40,758 nucleotides of DNA, from assembly GCA_020343435.1 (NCBI GenBank), contig CP070794.1, positions 356,451 through 397,208 on the forward strand. Direction: 5' to 3'. This document shows, one piece after another, positions 13,880 through 21,961 of this stretch (positions are counted from its first letter, which is position 1; every line of letters begins with the position of its first letter). Both the position numbers and the translations under genes were made by a program. Origin of the DNA: an archaeon (GTDB taxonomy: Archaea > Nanobdellota > Nanobdellia > Pacearchaeales > UBA284). The notes under the pieces were generated by a model. It did not search any database and was not told the origin of the DNA. It saw only the letters and a program-made list of their open reading frames with translations.

Positions 13880-16303
13880 ATGAATTTCCAAGCTATTGAA
13901 AAAAAGTGGCAAAAAAGGTGGGAGAAAGCAAAAGTTTTTGAAGTTAAAGAAGGAAAAGGTAAAAAGTACTATGTTTTAGAGATGTTTCCGTATCCTTCTT
14001 CTGTAGGATTACATATGGGTCATGCTTTTAATTACACTCTTGCAGATATCTTAGCCAGGTTTAAGAGAATGCAAGGATTTAATGTCCTTTATCCTATAGG
14101 TTATGATTCATTAGGATTGCCTGCTGAAAATGCTGCAGTAAAAGCTAAACAACACCCTAAAAAATATACTGAAAAAGCAATTAATAATTTTATAAAACAA
14201 CAAAAAGAACTGGGATTAAGTTATGATTGGTCTAGGTTATTAATGAGCCATGATCCTAATTATTTTAAATGGGATCAGTGGATTTTCTTAAAAATGTTTG
14301 AAAAAGGTTTAGCTTACAGAAAAAAAGCTCCTGTAAACTGGTGTCCTAAATGTAACACTGTTCTTGCTAATGAACAAGTTATTCAAGGAAAATGTTGGAG
14401 ACATGAGAAAACAGATGTAGAATTAAAACATCTTGAACAATGGTTTTTTAGAACTACTAAGTATGCTAAAGAACTTTATGAGGGTATAGATAAACTAAAA
14501 TGGCCAGAAGACATTAAGATTATGCAAAAGAACTGGATTGGAAAAAGTTTTGGAATTGAGATTGATTTTGAAATTAATGGAAAGAAATGGCCAATATTCA
14601 CAACACGGCCAGATACTATTTATGGTGTAACATTCATGGTTATTTCAGCTCAACATCTTAAGTTAATGGAATTAGTAACAGAAAGACAAAAGAAAAATGT
14701 TGAAAAATTCTTAAAAAAAGTTAGATCAACTTCTGAAAAAGATCAAGAAGTAGAAAAAGAGGGAGTATTCACGGGAAGTTATGCTATTAATCCAATTAAT
14801 GGAGAAAAAATTCCTGTTTGGGTTGGTAATTTTGTTTTAGTAGATTATGGTTCTGGAATGGTAATGGCTGTTCCGGGTCATGATCAAAGAGATTTTGAAT
14901 TTGCAAAAAAATACAAAATTGAAATAAGAGAGGTTGTTAAGGGAGGTAACATAAGAAAAGAAGCTTTCATCGATATTGGAACTTTAGTTAATTCTGATAA
15001 ATTTAATGGAATGAATAGTAAAAAAGCTATTGGTGAGATTTCAAAATACTTAGAAAAGAAAAAATTAGGAAAAAGAACTGTAAATTATAAGTTAAGAGAC
15101 TGGTTAATTTCAAGACAAAGATACTGGGGAACTCCAATTCCTATAATTTATTGTGATAAATGTGGAATTGTTCCTGACAAAAACTTGCCAGTTAAATTAC
15201 CTGAAAAAGTTAGGTTTGGAAAAGGTAATCCTTTAGAAAATGCGAAAGAATGGATTAATGTCAAATGCCCTAAATGTAAGGGAAAAGCAAGGAGAGAAAC
15301 AGATACTATGGATACGTTTGTTAATTCCTCTTGGTACTTTTTAAGATATTGTGATCCTAAAAACAATAAAGAGATTTTTAATAAGAAAAAAGTAAAATAC
15401 TGGATGCCAATTGATTTTTATACTGGCGGCAGAGAACATGCTACAGGACATTTAATTTATTTTAGGTTTTATACTAAATTTTTTAGAGATTTGGGTTTAG
15501 TAAATATAGACGAACCTGTAGTTAAGTTATTTAATCAGGGTATGTTACATGGAGCGGATGGAAAAGTTATGTCAAAATCTCGTGGAAACGTTGTTTTACC
15601 AGAAGAAGTCTCTAAAACTTATGGAATTGATACTGCAAGATTATTTTTAGTATCTTTAGCTTCTCCTGATAAAGACATTGAATGGAGTAAAACTGGAATT
15701 GAGGGAAGTTCAAGGTTCATTAAAAAAGTTTATGATTGCTTTGATAAAATTAAACCTAAAAAAGATGATAAAAGAATTGAAAGTAAGTTAAATAATGCTA
15801 TTAAAGAAATAACTGAAGATCTTGAAAATATAAGATATAACCTTGCTGTGATTAAACTAAGAACTTTATTTGATTCTTTTGGAAAAGAAGTTAGTAAAAA
15901 AACACTTGAAAGTTTTTTGAAATTATTATGTCCGTTCTGTCCACATATTGCTGAAGAATTATGGCATAAAGTAGGGAATAAATCATTTATTTCTAAAGAA
16001 AAATGGCCTTCAGTAGATGAAAAGAAAATTGATAAAAAATTTGAACAACAAGAACAAGCTGTTGAAAAACTAAAACAAGATATTAATAATGTTAAAAGAA
16101 TCCTGAACATTGCTAAACCTAAGGTTTATGTTTATGTTTTGCCTAAAGAATTAGAATTCTTAAGAGATTCGAAGAATGAACTTTTGGTTAGTTGTGGAGC
16201 TGAATCTATTGAGATATTTGCGGTTAATGATAAAAAGAAATTTGATCCTGAGAATAAATCAAAAAAAGCTAAGCTAGGAAAACCAGCAATTTATTTAACT
16301 TAA
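13880..16303 (+). CDS. leuS: Leucyl-tRNA synthetase
   Basis: Charges tRNA-Leu. The 807-residue class I enzyme has HMGH at 45-48 and MSKS at 564-567. The first zinc site is WCPKC...KCWRH, a second zinc ribbon is CDKCG...KCPKC, and an editing (CP1) domain includes FTTRPDTIYGVTFM. The catalytic core phrases (FPYPS, GLPAENAA, SPDKDIEWSKTGIEGSSRF) and the length are those of bacterial LeuRS, not the archaeal form of about 950 residues. The C-terminal tail, however, lacks the bacterial VQVNGK-type end and instead has KRILNIAKPKVYVYVLPKEL, reminiscent of archaeal LeuRS tails. A tRNA-Leu(UAA) is at 29689. The gene has its own TATA box. The stop shares TTAA with the convergent small gene. Confidence 0.96.
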   Translation: MNFQAIEKKWQKRWEKAKVFEVKEGKGKKYYVLEMFPYPSSVGLHMGHAFNYTLADILARFKRMQGFNVLYPIGYDSLGLPAENAAVKAKQHPKKYTEKAINNFIKQQKELGLSYDWSRLLMSHDPNYFKWDQWIFLKMFEKGLAYRKKAPVNWCPKCNTVLANEQVIQGKCWRHEKTDVELKHLEQWFFRTTKYAKELYEGIDKLKWPEDIKIMQKNWIGKSFGIEIDFEINGKKWPIFTTRPDTIYGVTFMVISAQHLKLMELVTERQKKNVEKFLKKVRSTSEKDQEVEKEGVFTGSYAINPINGEKIPVWVGNFVLVDYGSGMVMAVPGHDQRDFEFAKKYKIEIREVVKGGNIRKEAFIDIGTLVNSDKFNGMNSKKAIGEISKYLEKKKLGKRTVNYKLRDWLISRQRYWGTPIPIIYCDKCGIVPDKNLPVKLPEKVRFGKGNPLENAKEWINVKCPKCKGKARRETDTMDTFVNSSWYFLRYCDPKNNKEIFNKKKVKYWMPIDFYTGGREHATGHLIYFRFYTKFFRDLGLVNIDEPVVKLFNQGMLHGADGKVMSKSRGNVVLPEEVSKTYGIDTARLFLVSLASPDKDIEWSKTGIEGSSRFIKKVYDCFDKIKPKKDDKRIESKLNNAIKEITEDLENIRYNLAVIKLRTLFDSFGKEVSKKTLESFLKLLCPFCPHIAEELWHKVGNKSFISKEKWPSVDEKKIDKKFEQQEQAVEKLKQDINNVKRILNIAKPKVYVYVLPKELEFLRDSKNELLVSCGAESIEIFAVNDKKKFDPENKSKKAKLGKPAIYLT

Positions 16304-16584
16304 GAAGAATTTCCTTGAATAAAGGGAAAATATTCTAAAGCTGTTTTATTTAAAGGATGATATCTCCTATTACTATCTCTTCCAACCATTAAAATCACAT
16401 CAGGATTATCGTAAAGCTTTTTTACTCGGTGAACCATTGCTGAAGCAGGGCCTAGGAAAGTTATAGAAACTCTTCCTCTTCCCTCAGAAATCTGCACTTC
16501 TGGTACTAAAGAGTCTTCCAGGCCTTTCACCAGTCCTGTTTGATAAACATAAACTCTCCTTGTTGGAATTTGTCTTATTGCCAT
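16300..16584 (-). CDS. Small conserved-looking protein, unknown function
   Basis: A 94-residue protein with a strand-rich pattern: RRVYVYQTG, EVQISEGRGRVSITFLG, then HRVKKLYDNPDVILMVGRDS. The last part has the look of a small alpha/beta domain. I recognise no family. The ATG at 16584 is about 25-40 nt from TATA-like runs in the A/T-rich divergent spacer. Its TAA stop shares the bases TTAA with the leuS stop, the same tail-to-tail arrangement seen at three other gene pairs here, which supports it being real. Confidence 0.68.
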   Translation of the reverse strand: MAIRQIPTRRVYVYQTGLVKGLEDSLVPEVQISEGRGRVSITFLGPASAMVHRVKKLYDNPDVILMVGRDSNRRYHPLNKTALEYFPFIQGNSS

Positions 16585-16649
16585 TGGTTTAAATGCTACA
16601 ACATAAAAAAAGTTATTATTTTTATAAAGATTGTTGTATTACAATAATC

Positions 16650-16657
16650 TTTAAATA
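16650..16657 (+). promoter_or_regulatory. TATA box for the gene at 16683
   Basis: TTTAAATA is centred about 29 nt before the ATG at 16683, which helps choose that start over the upstream in-frame codon at 16593. Confidence 0.5.
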
Positions 16658-16682
16658 TTTCAATAGGTTCTGGTTAGAAAAG

Positions 16683-16952
16683 ATGGTATCTGATGAAAAT
16701 CTCAAGATTTTAATGACATCTGCAGTAGTTCGGGCTCTAGACTATAAAAAGGATAATCCTAGTTTTGGGGAAGAAGAGATAATGCAACATATGATGAAAC
16801 ATGTATCTGAACATGCTAAAACTAAGATTCCAGTTCTAGCTGCTGTAAGTAAAGCTATTACTTTGAAAGAAAAATATCCTCAATTTAACAATAAGCAGAT
16901 TATTGAGATTTGTATGAAAGAATTAGATAATATTCTAGCAAATATCGATTAA
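16683..16952 (+). CDS. Small helical protein, unknown function
   Basis: An 89-residue protein that looks all-helical: VVRALDYKKDNPSFGEEEI, MMKHVSEHAKTKI, AVSKAITLKEKYPQF and KQIIEICMKELDNILA. Two segments, KKDNPSFGEEEIMQHM and KEKYPQFNNKQIIEIC, look like two copies of one helix-turn-helix unit (hydrophobic-K-x-x-x-P-x-F-x-x-x-x-I). I recognise no family. An in-frame extension to 16593 is rejected because a TATA box lies inside it. Confidence 0.7.
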   Translation: MVSDENLKILMTSAVVRALDYKKDNPSFGEEEIMQHMMKHVSEHAKTKIPVLAAVSKAITLKEKYPQFNNKQIIEICMKELDNILANID

Positions 16953-17158
16953 AGTTTAATTTCTTTTGCTACTCTTTTTAACCTTTCTATATATATTCCT
17001 TTTAAAGAATTTATAGGATCTAATGCTTTTTCAATAAATTGATTATTTAGTTTTTTTATATAATCTGGAATATTTGAAGATTGAATTATTTTAATGCATT
17101 CTTTTGGTTTTCCTAAATAGTTTGATATGACAAATTCTTTATCTTTTTTATTTAACAA
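16949..17158 (-). CDS. Small protein, unknown function
   Basis: A 69-residue lysine- and isoleucine-rich protein, probably helical. The apparent start is a TTG at 17158; no ATG lies upstream before an in-frame stop, so the start is uncertain. Support comes from its TAA stop, which shares TTAA with the convergent helical-protein gene, and from a TATA-like run about 30 nt upstream. I recognise no family. Confidence 0.45.
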   Translation of the reverse strand: MLNKKDKEFVISNYLGKPKECIKIIQSSNIPDYIKKLNNQFIEKALDPINSLKGIYIERLKRVAKEIKL

Positions 17159-17237
17159 ATCTAAACTTTCTTTTATTACTGCAACCCTTTATTTTTAGTA
17201 CCCACATATAAACACATAATATTTCGTGTTTATAAAT

Positions 17238-18998
17238 TTATATTAGAATAGCTTTTATTCTTCTTGTTCCTGCACCAACAGATTCTTGTTTAGTTATTTT
17301 TAGGGTTCCTAATTCTTTTATGTTGTTTACATGTGGTCCTGCGCAGATTTCACAGCTATAAACATCTTTTCCTTTTTCACATATTGTATAAACAGAAACT
17401 TTACCAGAATATTTATGTGAAAAATCACCATGAGCTCCTCTTTTCTTAGCTTCATTTATACTCATTTCTTCTTTTATTACTACCAATCCTTTATTTATTA
17501 AATCATTAACTCTGTTTTCTACTTTTTCAGTCTCTTGTTCTGTTAGTTTTCTTGGAAAATTGAAATCAAATCTTAATCTTTCTGGTGTGATATTAGATCC
17601 TTTTTGATGTATATCTTGTTTTAACACATATTTTAGAGCTGAAACTAGCAGATGAGCTGCTGTATGTAGTTTCCTTGTTTTATCAGAATGATCTGCTAAT
17701 CCTGATTTGAATCTTCCTTTAGTTGCTGTTCTTGATAATTCTTTATGAGATTCTAATTCTTTTCTAAATTCTTCCTCGTTAATTGACACTCCTTTTTCTT
17801 TTGCTAATTCTTTAGTCATTTCAAAAGGGAATCCATATGATTGGTATAATAAGAATGCTTCTTTTCCATCTATTTTCTTATCTTTACTCATCTTTACAAA
17901 CTCTTTTAATCCCTTATCTAAAGTTTCTTTGAATCTTATCTCCTCTTTTTCTAGTTGGTCTAATATGAAAGATTCTTTGGATCTTAGATTTGGATAATCA
18001 CCATAGTATTTTATGAAAACTTTAGCTAATTTTTTACAGAAATTACCTTCAACATTGATTTTTTTACCATATCTTATTGCTCTTCTAATTAACCTTCTTA
18101 AAACATATCCTTGTTCTAGATTACTTGGTTCAATTCCTTCAGCTAATATGAAAACAGCTGCTCTGATATGGTCTGTGATGATCCTCATAGCTTTTGTTAT
18201 ATCTTGATTAAATCCATAACGTTTTTCTGATAAGTATTCTACTTCTTTAATTGCTGGTTTAAAGATTTCAGTCATATAATCATCCTTTATTCCTTGTAAA
18301 ACTGCTAAAGTTCTTTCAACACCCATTCCAACATCAATTACTTTCCTTTTCATAGATTCAAACTTTCCATCTTTGGTTTTATTGTATTCCATTAATACAT
18401 CTGTTTTAATTTCAACCCAGTTTTTATCATTAGGATTATATTTTTCTGGAACAGGCATTTTAGAAACCCAGTACATTATTTCTACATCTGGACCACAAGG
18501 ACCTGTTTCTCCTGCTGGGCCCCACCAATTGTCATCTTTTACAAATCCTATTCTTTTTATTCCGAGATGTTTCCAGATTTCTGCTGATTCTTCATCTCTT
18601 GGAGCATTTTTATCTCCTGCAAAAAAAGTTACTGCTAATTTATCTACAGGAACCTTAAATCCTCTTGTTAAAAGAGAGAAACTATCATGATGAGACTCTG
18701 TTTTCCAGTAATCTCCTAAAGACCAGTTACCTAACATCTCAAAAAAAGTGTGGTGGTATGTATCTCCTACAAGATCTATATCTCCAGTTCTAATGCATTT
18801 TTGAACATTTACTAATCTCTTTCCTTGTGGATGGTCTTGTCCTAAGATATATGGGACCAATGGATGCATTCCTGCTGTTGTGAATAGAACTGTTGGGTCA
18901 TTTTCAGGAATTAGAGAAGCATTTATGATTTGTTTATGCTTTTTCAGTTTAAAGAAAGTGATAAATCCATTGATTAGTTCTTTTCTTGTTAATGGCAT
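17238..18998 (-). CDS. alaS: Alanyl-tRNA synthetase, short form
   Basis: Charges tRNA-Ala. The catalytic domain has the class II motifs (FTTAGMHPLVPYI near 39 and HHTFFEMLGNWSLGDY at 82-97), then the tRNA-recognition domain, then a complete editing domain with zinc ligands HTAAH (445-449) and C552/H556 in CEICAGPH. The protein ends at residue 586 directly after the editing core (GAGTRRIKAILI), so the C-Ala domain of about 250 residues that dimerises and binds tRNA is missing. The catalytic part follows the bacterial sequence pattern. The truncation is natural: the reading frame ends cleanly and the next promoter region follows. Short AlaRS of this kind are known from reduced genomes. It appears monocistronic. 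Confidence 0.95.
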   Translation of the reverse strand: MPLTRKELINGFITFFKLKKHKQIINASLIPENDPTVLFTTAGMHPLVPYILGQDHPQGKRLVNVQKCIRTGDIDLVGDTYHHTFFEMLGNWSLGDYWKTESHHDSFSLLTRGFKVPVDKLAVTFFAGDKNAPRDEESAEIWKHLGIKRIGFVKDDNWWGPAGETGPCGPDVEIMYWVSKMPVPEKYNPNDKNWVEIKTDVLMEYNKTKDGKFESMKRKVIDVGMGVERTLAVLQGIKDDYMTEIFKPAIKEVEYLSEKRYGFNQDITKAMRIITDHIRAAVFILAEGIEPSNLEQGYVLRRLIRRAIRYGKKINVEGNFCKKLAKVFIKYYGDYPNLRSKESFILDQLEKEEIRFKETLDKGLKEFVKMSKDKKIDGKEAFLLYQSYGFPFEMTKELAKEKGVSINEEEFRKELESHKELSRTATKGRFKSGLADHSDKTRKLHTAAHLLVSALKYVLKQDIHQKGSNITPERLRFDFNFPRKLTEQETEKVENRVNDLINKGLVVIKEEMSINEAKKRGAHGDFSHKYSGKVSVYTICEKGKDVYSCEICAGPHVNNIKELGTLKITKQESVGAGTRRIKAILI

Positions 18999-19022
18999 GA
19001 TAATGATAGATTAAAGAGATTT

Positions 19023-19844
19023 TTAAAATTTGTTAATTTGGGTTTTGAAATAATCTTTGATCTTTTTGAAACCTTTCTTTTTAGCAAGTTTTTTCAAGGC
19101 TTTTTGGCAATTAGAGCTATATTGGATTGCTCTTTTTTTCCTTTTAGTTATATAATCTGGTAAACCAAGTTTTGATGCTGCTTTTCTTAAGATATGTTTT
19201 TCAATCCCTTCTTTTATCTTGTATTTTCCAGGTATTTTTAATGAAAAATCAATAATTTCTTTATCTAAAAAAGGAGTTATTAATTTTAACTTATTATTTC
19301 TTGCTAGAATTTTTTCTCTAGACTCTATTTTTTGATTACACTCTTTTATACAAGATAAACATTCCTTATTTATGTTTTTTGCTTTTCTATGTCTTTCAAA
19401 ACCAGCAAAGATAGCATCACATCCCCCTCCATAAAAAACAGATTTACAACCATCTTCCTCTAATTTTTTAAAACAGAAGTATAAAGGAATAGCAATACTT
19501 GCTTTCACAACATGATCGTCTTTTAGTAAGTTAAGTATTTTTTTTAAGTTTGATTCAATTTCCTCTTCTTTAATTTGAATTATTTTTAAGGTTAGATTCA
19601 AATCTCTTGCCAGTTTTTTTGCAAAAAAAACATCATCAGATGCTTTAAAATTAGGATTAGTAATCTCTACAACATAAGAGGTAAAATCACACTTATTCTT
19701 TTTTAAAATAGCTGCTATTATACTTGAATCGAGACCTCCAGAAAATAATAATCCAAATTTATGTTTTGGTATTCTTTTTTTTATGGCTTTTTTTATTAAC
19801 TCTATTAAATAACTACTTATCTTTTCTTCGCCCATAGTCTTCAT
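19023..19844 (-). CDS. Asparagine-synthetase-like amidotransferase domain, no glutaminase
   Basis: A 273-residue PP-loop protein matching the C-terminal synthetase half of AsnB. The ATP loop is FSGGLDSS (34-41), followed by DDHVVKASIAIPLYF, YGGGCDAIFAGF (the usual SGxGADExFxGY block) and LITPFLDKEIIDFSLKIP. The N-terminal glutaminase domain with its Cys1 nucleophile is absent, so the nitrogen would have to come from ammonia or a partner. GGGCDAIFAG replaces the standard GADE with CDAI, so asparagine may not be the product. Cysteines (CLSCIKECN near 162) could bind metal. The start overlaps the upstream methyltransferase stop by 4 nt (ATGA), indicating translational coupling. Confidence 0.8.
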   Translation of the reverse strand: MKTMGEEKISSYLIELIKKAIKKRIPKHKFGLLFSGGLDSSIIAAILKKNKCDFTSYVVEITNPNFKASDDVFFAKKLARDLNLTLKIIQIKEEEIESNLKKILNLLKDDHVVKASIAIPLYFCFKKLEEDGCKSVFYGGGCDAIFAGFERHRKAKNINKECLSCIKECNQKIESREKILARNNKLKLITPFLDKEIIDFSLKIPGKYKIKEGIEKHILRKAASKLGLPDYITKRKKRAIQYSSNCQKALKKLAKKKGFKKIKDYFKTQINKF

Positions 19845-20509
19845 TTTTCACAGCTTACATACCAATCCCAAGGTAAATCCTTATTTGGGGGGCAACCTTG
19901 GCATGCTTCTCTGAATTCTTTTTTGGGGTAGAGAACTTTTTTAACCTTTATTTTTTTGAAACCCACTTCCTTAAAACTCCTTATGATTTCTAAAGAACGA
20001 ATCTTTCTTTTTGTCTGATCTCTTGATTTTTCTTTCCCAGCCTTTAAGAGAGATTGATAAAGATAAACTTCCATTGCAGAAAGAAGGCATAATAATTTTC
20101 CTTTTTTCTTAAGAACATTATAAGTTTCTTCTATAATTCTATTAATTTTACGAACATCTGTAGAAATAATTGAATTTATTGATAAAGCAATATCAAATTT
20201 GTTATGGAATTCTGGTAAGTTAGATATATCTTTCATAATAAAACTAACTTTTTTTGGTCTTGTATTGTTTTTTCTAGCTATTTTAATCATTTCTCTTGAA
20301 AAATCAACTGCAGTTACTTTTTTAAAAGATTTTCCTAGAACTCTTGATAGTTCTCCTCGGCCACAACCAAGATCAATTATCTCTTTTGAATCTTTATTTT
20401 TTATTTTTCTTAAGTCTACAAATAAAGGATTCTTTGTTAGATTCTTAATTGGACTTAAAATCTCTTCATAATAATTTTTAGTTACTTTATCCCACTCTCT
20501 TTTATTCAT
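19841..20509 (-). CDS. SAM-dependent methyltransferase
   Basis: A 222-residue class I methyltransferase. Motif I is IIDLGCGRGELS near residue 44, followed by VTAVDFSREMIKIA with an acidic residue for SAM ribose, then DIALSINSI (motif IV region). The C-terminus has an uncommon run, EACQGCPPNKDLPWDWYVSCEK, with three cysteines. The substrate is unknown. It forms a two-gene unit with the asparagine-synthetase-like gene by ATGA overlap. A TATA-like TTTAAACTTTTAAA lies about 20-30 nt upstream of the ATG. Confidence 0.85.
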   Translation of the reverse strand: MNKREWDKVTKNYYEEILSPIKNLTKNPLFVDLRKIKNKDSKEIIDLGCGRGELSRVLGKSFKKVTAVDFSREMIKIARKNNTRPKKVSFIMKDISNLPEFHNKFDIALSINSIISTDVRKINRIIEETYNVLKKKGKLLCLLSAMEVYLYQSLLKAGKEKSRDQTKRKIRSLEIIRSFKEVGFKKIKVKKVLYPKKEFREACQGCPPNKDLPWDWYVSCEK

Positions 20510-20616
20510 CTTATATGATAGATTTAAAAGTTTAAAGATTTTTGGGATTTTTACAATTTGGTGCCCGTTTACAAGAAAACTTATAAGTGTTATTTGTTTT
20601 ACTGATTTATTCTAAG

Positions 20617-21960
20617 ATGATAAGTAAAATAGAGGCAAAACCAAGTTCAGAGGGGATTTTAATTAAGTTTAAGAAAAGAAGGTATGGTTTGCAATATCCT
20701 AAAGAAATTTGGAAAAATTATCCACATAAAAAAGAATTAATTGAAAATTATGTTCCCTTAGTTACTATTTCTTTACCTCTTATTTTAAAATTAAAAAAAA
20801 TTCATTATAATCTTCCCCAATCTGCTTTTCATGGAAAATTCAAAGAATTAATGATCAAAGATATTCCTTCAGCAACATATGATTACAAGAAGCAGGATGC
20901 TGCTAAGTTGATTAAACATTTCTTAGATGTTAAATTTAATTTTGAAGGAAAAAGTAAGAAAATAAAAACAAATAAACAAATAAAAAAACCATTTCATGAA
21001 GCTGTAATTCCTTTTTCTTTAGGAAAAGATAGTTTAACAACATTAGCAGTTTCAAGAGAAATTGGGTTAAATCCAGTAAGCGTTTATGTTAATGATACTG
21101 TTTCTCAAAAAGAAAATAAGTTAAAATTAGAATCTGGAAAAAGACTAGCCAAAGAACTCAAACAGAAACATTTTGTTGTTATGAATAATATTGAAAAGTT
21201 AAATGATTTTGATACTTGGAACAAACCAGAAACTTCTTTTAATTATAGTCATATGATTACTGGATTCTGTTTTATTGCTTTACCATTTGTTCATCATTTT
21301 AATTCTGATTATATTATCTTGGGAAATCAACAAGATATGAATTTTACTTTTCAAGATAATCAGTATACAATTTATCCAGCATTTGATCAACATAAGGATT
21401 GGAAAAAAGAACAAAATAAGATAATAAGTAAATTTACTGGAAAAAATATAGCTATTACAAGTGTTATTGAGCCTCTAACAAATATATCTATAATGAAAGT
21501 TTTACATAAAAGGTACCCTAAGATTGCTAAATACCAAATTTCTTGTGATTGTTTAAACACCAGTGGAGATAAAAGATGGTGTAATCAATGTAATAAATGT
21601 GCTAGATTATCTTTATGGATGACTGCTTTTGGAGTAGACAAATCTAAACTTGGGTTAAGAAACTTATTTCAGAAAAAACATAAGAAATTATACTCTTTAT
21701 TTAATGGAAAAGAAGTAGATAGATATGAAAAAAGCATTCAAGCAAAAGAACAACAATTATTAGGATTCTTATTAGCAATAGAACATGGTGCTAAAGGTTA
21801 TTTAGTAGATTATTTTAAAAGATATTATCTTAAACAAGCTCTTGAAAAAGAGGGTTATCTAAGAAAGAAATATTTCAAGATTTGGCCATCTTCTCTACCT
21901 CTAAAAATAAAGCAAAAGGTACATAGCATTTATAAGGAAGAACTTGCAGATCTTAGATAA
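20617..21960 (+). CDS. PP-loop ATPase with cysteine cluster, substrate unknown
   Basis: A 447-residue protein of the adenine-nucleotide alpha-hydrolase (PP-loop) fold. The ATP loop is PFSLGKDSLTT near residue 137, with GKDS in place of the usual SGGKDS. Downstream is a cysteine set, CDCLNTSGDKRWCNQCNKC (near 320), that probably binds zinc or an Fe-S cluster, as in QueC- or thiolase-type enzymes. A domain of about 125 residues precedes the loop. These enzymes adenylate a carbonyl oxygen before replacement by N or S. The substrate is unknown, but elp3 starts one base after the stop, which hints at tRNA wobble chemistry. ATG 20617 is preferred over an in-frame codon at 20587, which lies in the TATA region (ACTTATAAG). 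Confidence 0.78.
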   Translation: MISKIEAKPSSEGILIKFKKRRYGLQYPKEIWKNYPHKKELIENYVPLVTISLPLILKLKKIHYNLPQSAFHGKFKELMIKDIPSATYDYKKQDAAKLIKHFLDVKFNFEGKSKKIKTNKQIKKPFHEAVIPFSLGKDSLTTLAVSREIGLNPVSVYVNDTVSQKENKLKLESGKRLAKELKQKHFVVMNNIEKLNDFDTWNKPETSFNYSHMITGFCFIALPFVHHFNSDYIILGNQQDMNFTFQDNQYTIYPAFDQHKDWKKEQNKIISKFTGKNIAITSVIEPLTNISIMKVLHKRYPKIAKYQISCDCLNTSGDKRWCNQCNKCARLSLWMTAFGVDKSKLGLRNLFQKKHKKLYSLFNGKEVDRYEKSIQAKEQQLLGFLLAIEHGAKGYLVDYFKRYYLKQALEKEGYLRKKYFKIWPSSLPLKIKQKVHSIYKEELADLR

Positions 21961-21961
21961 T

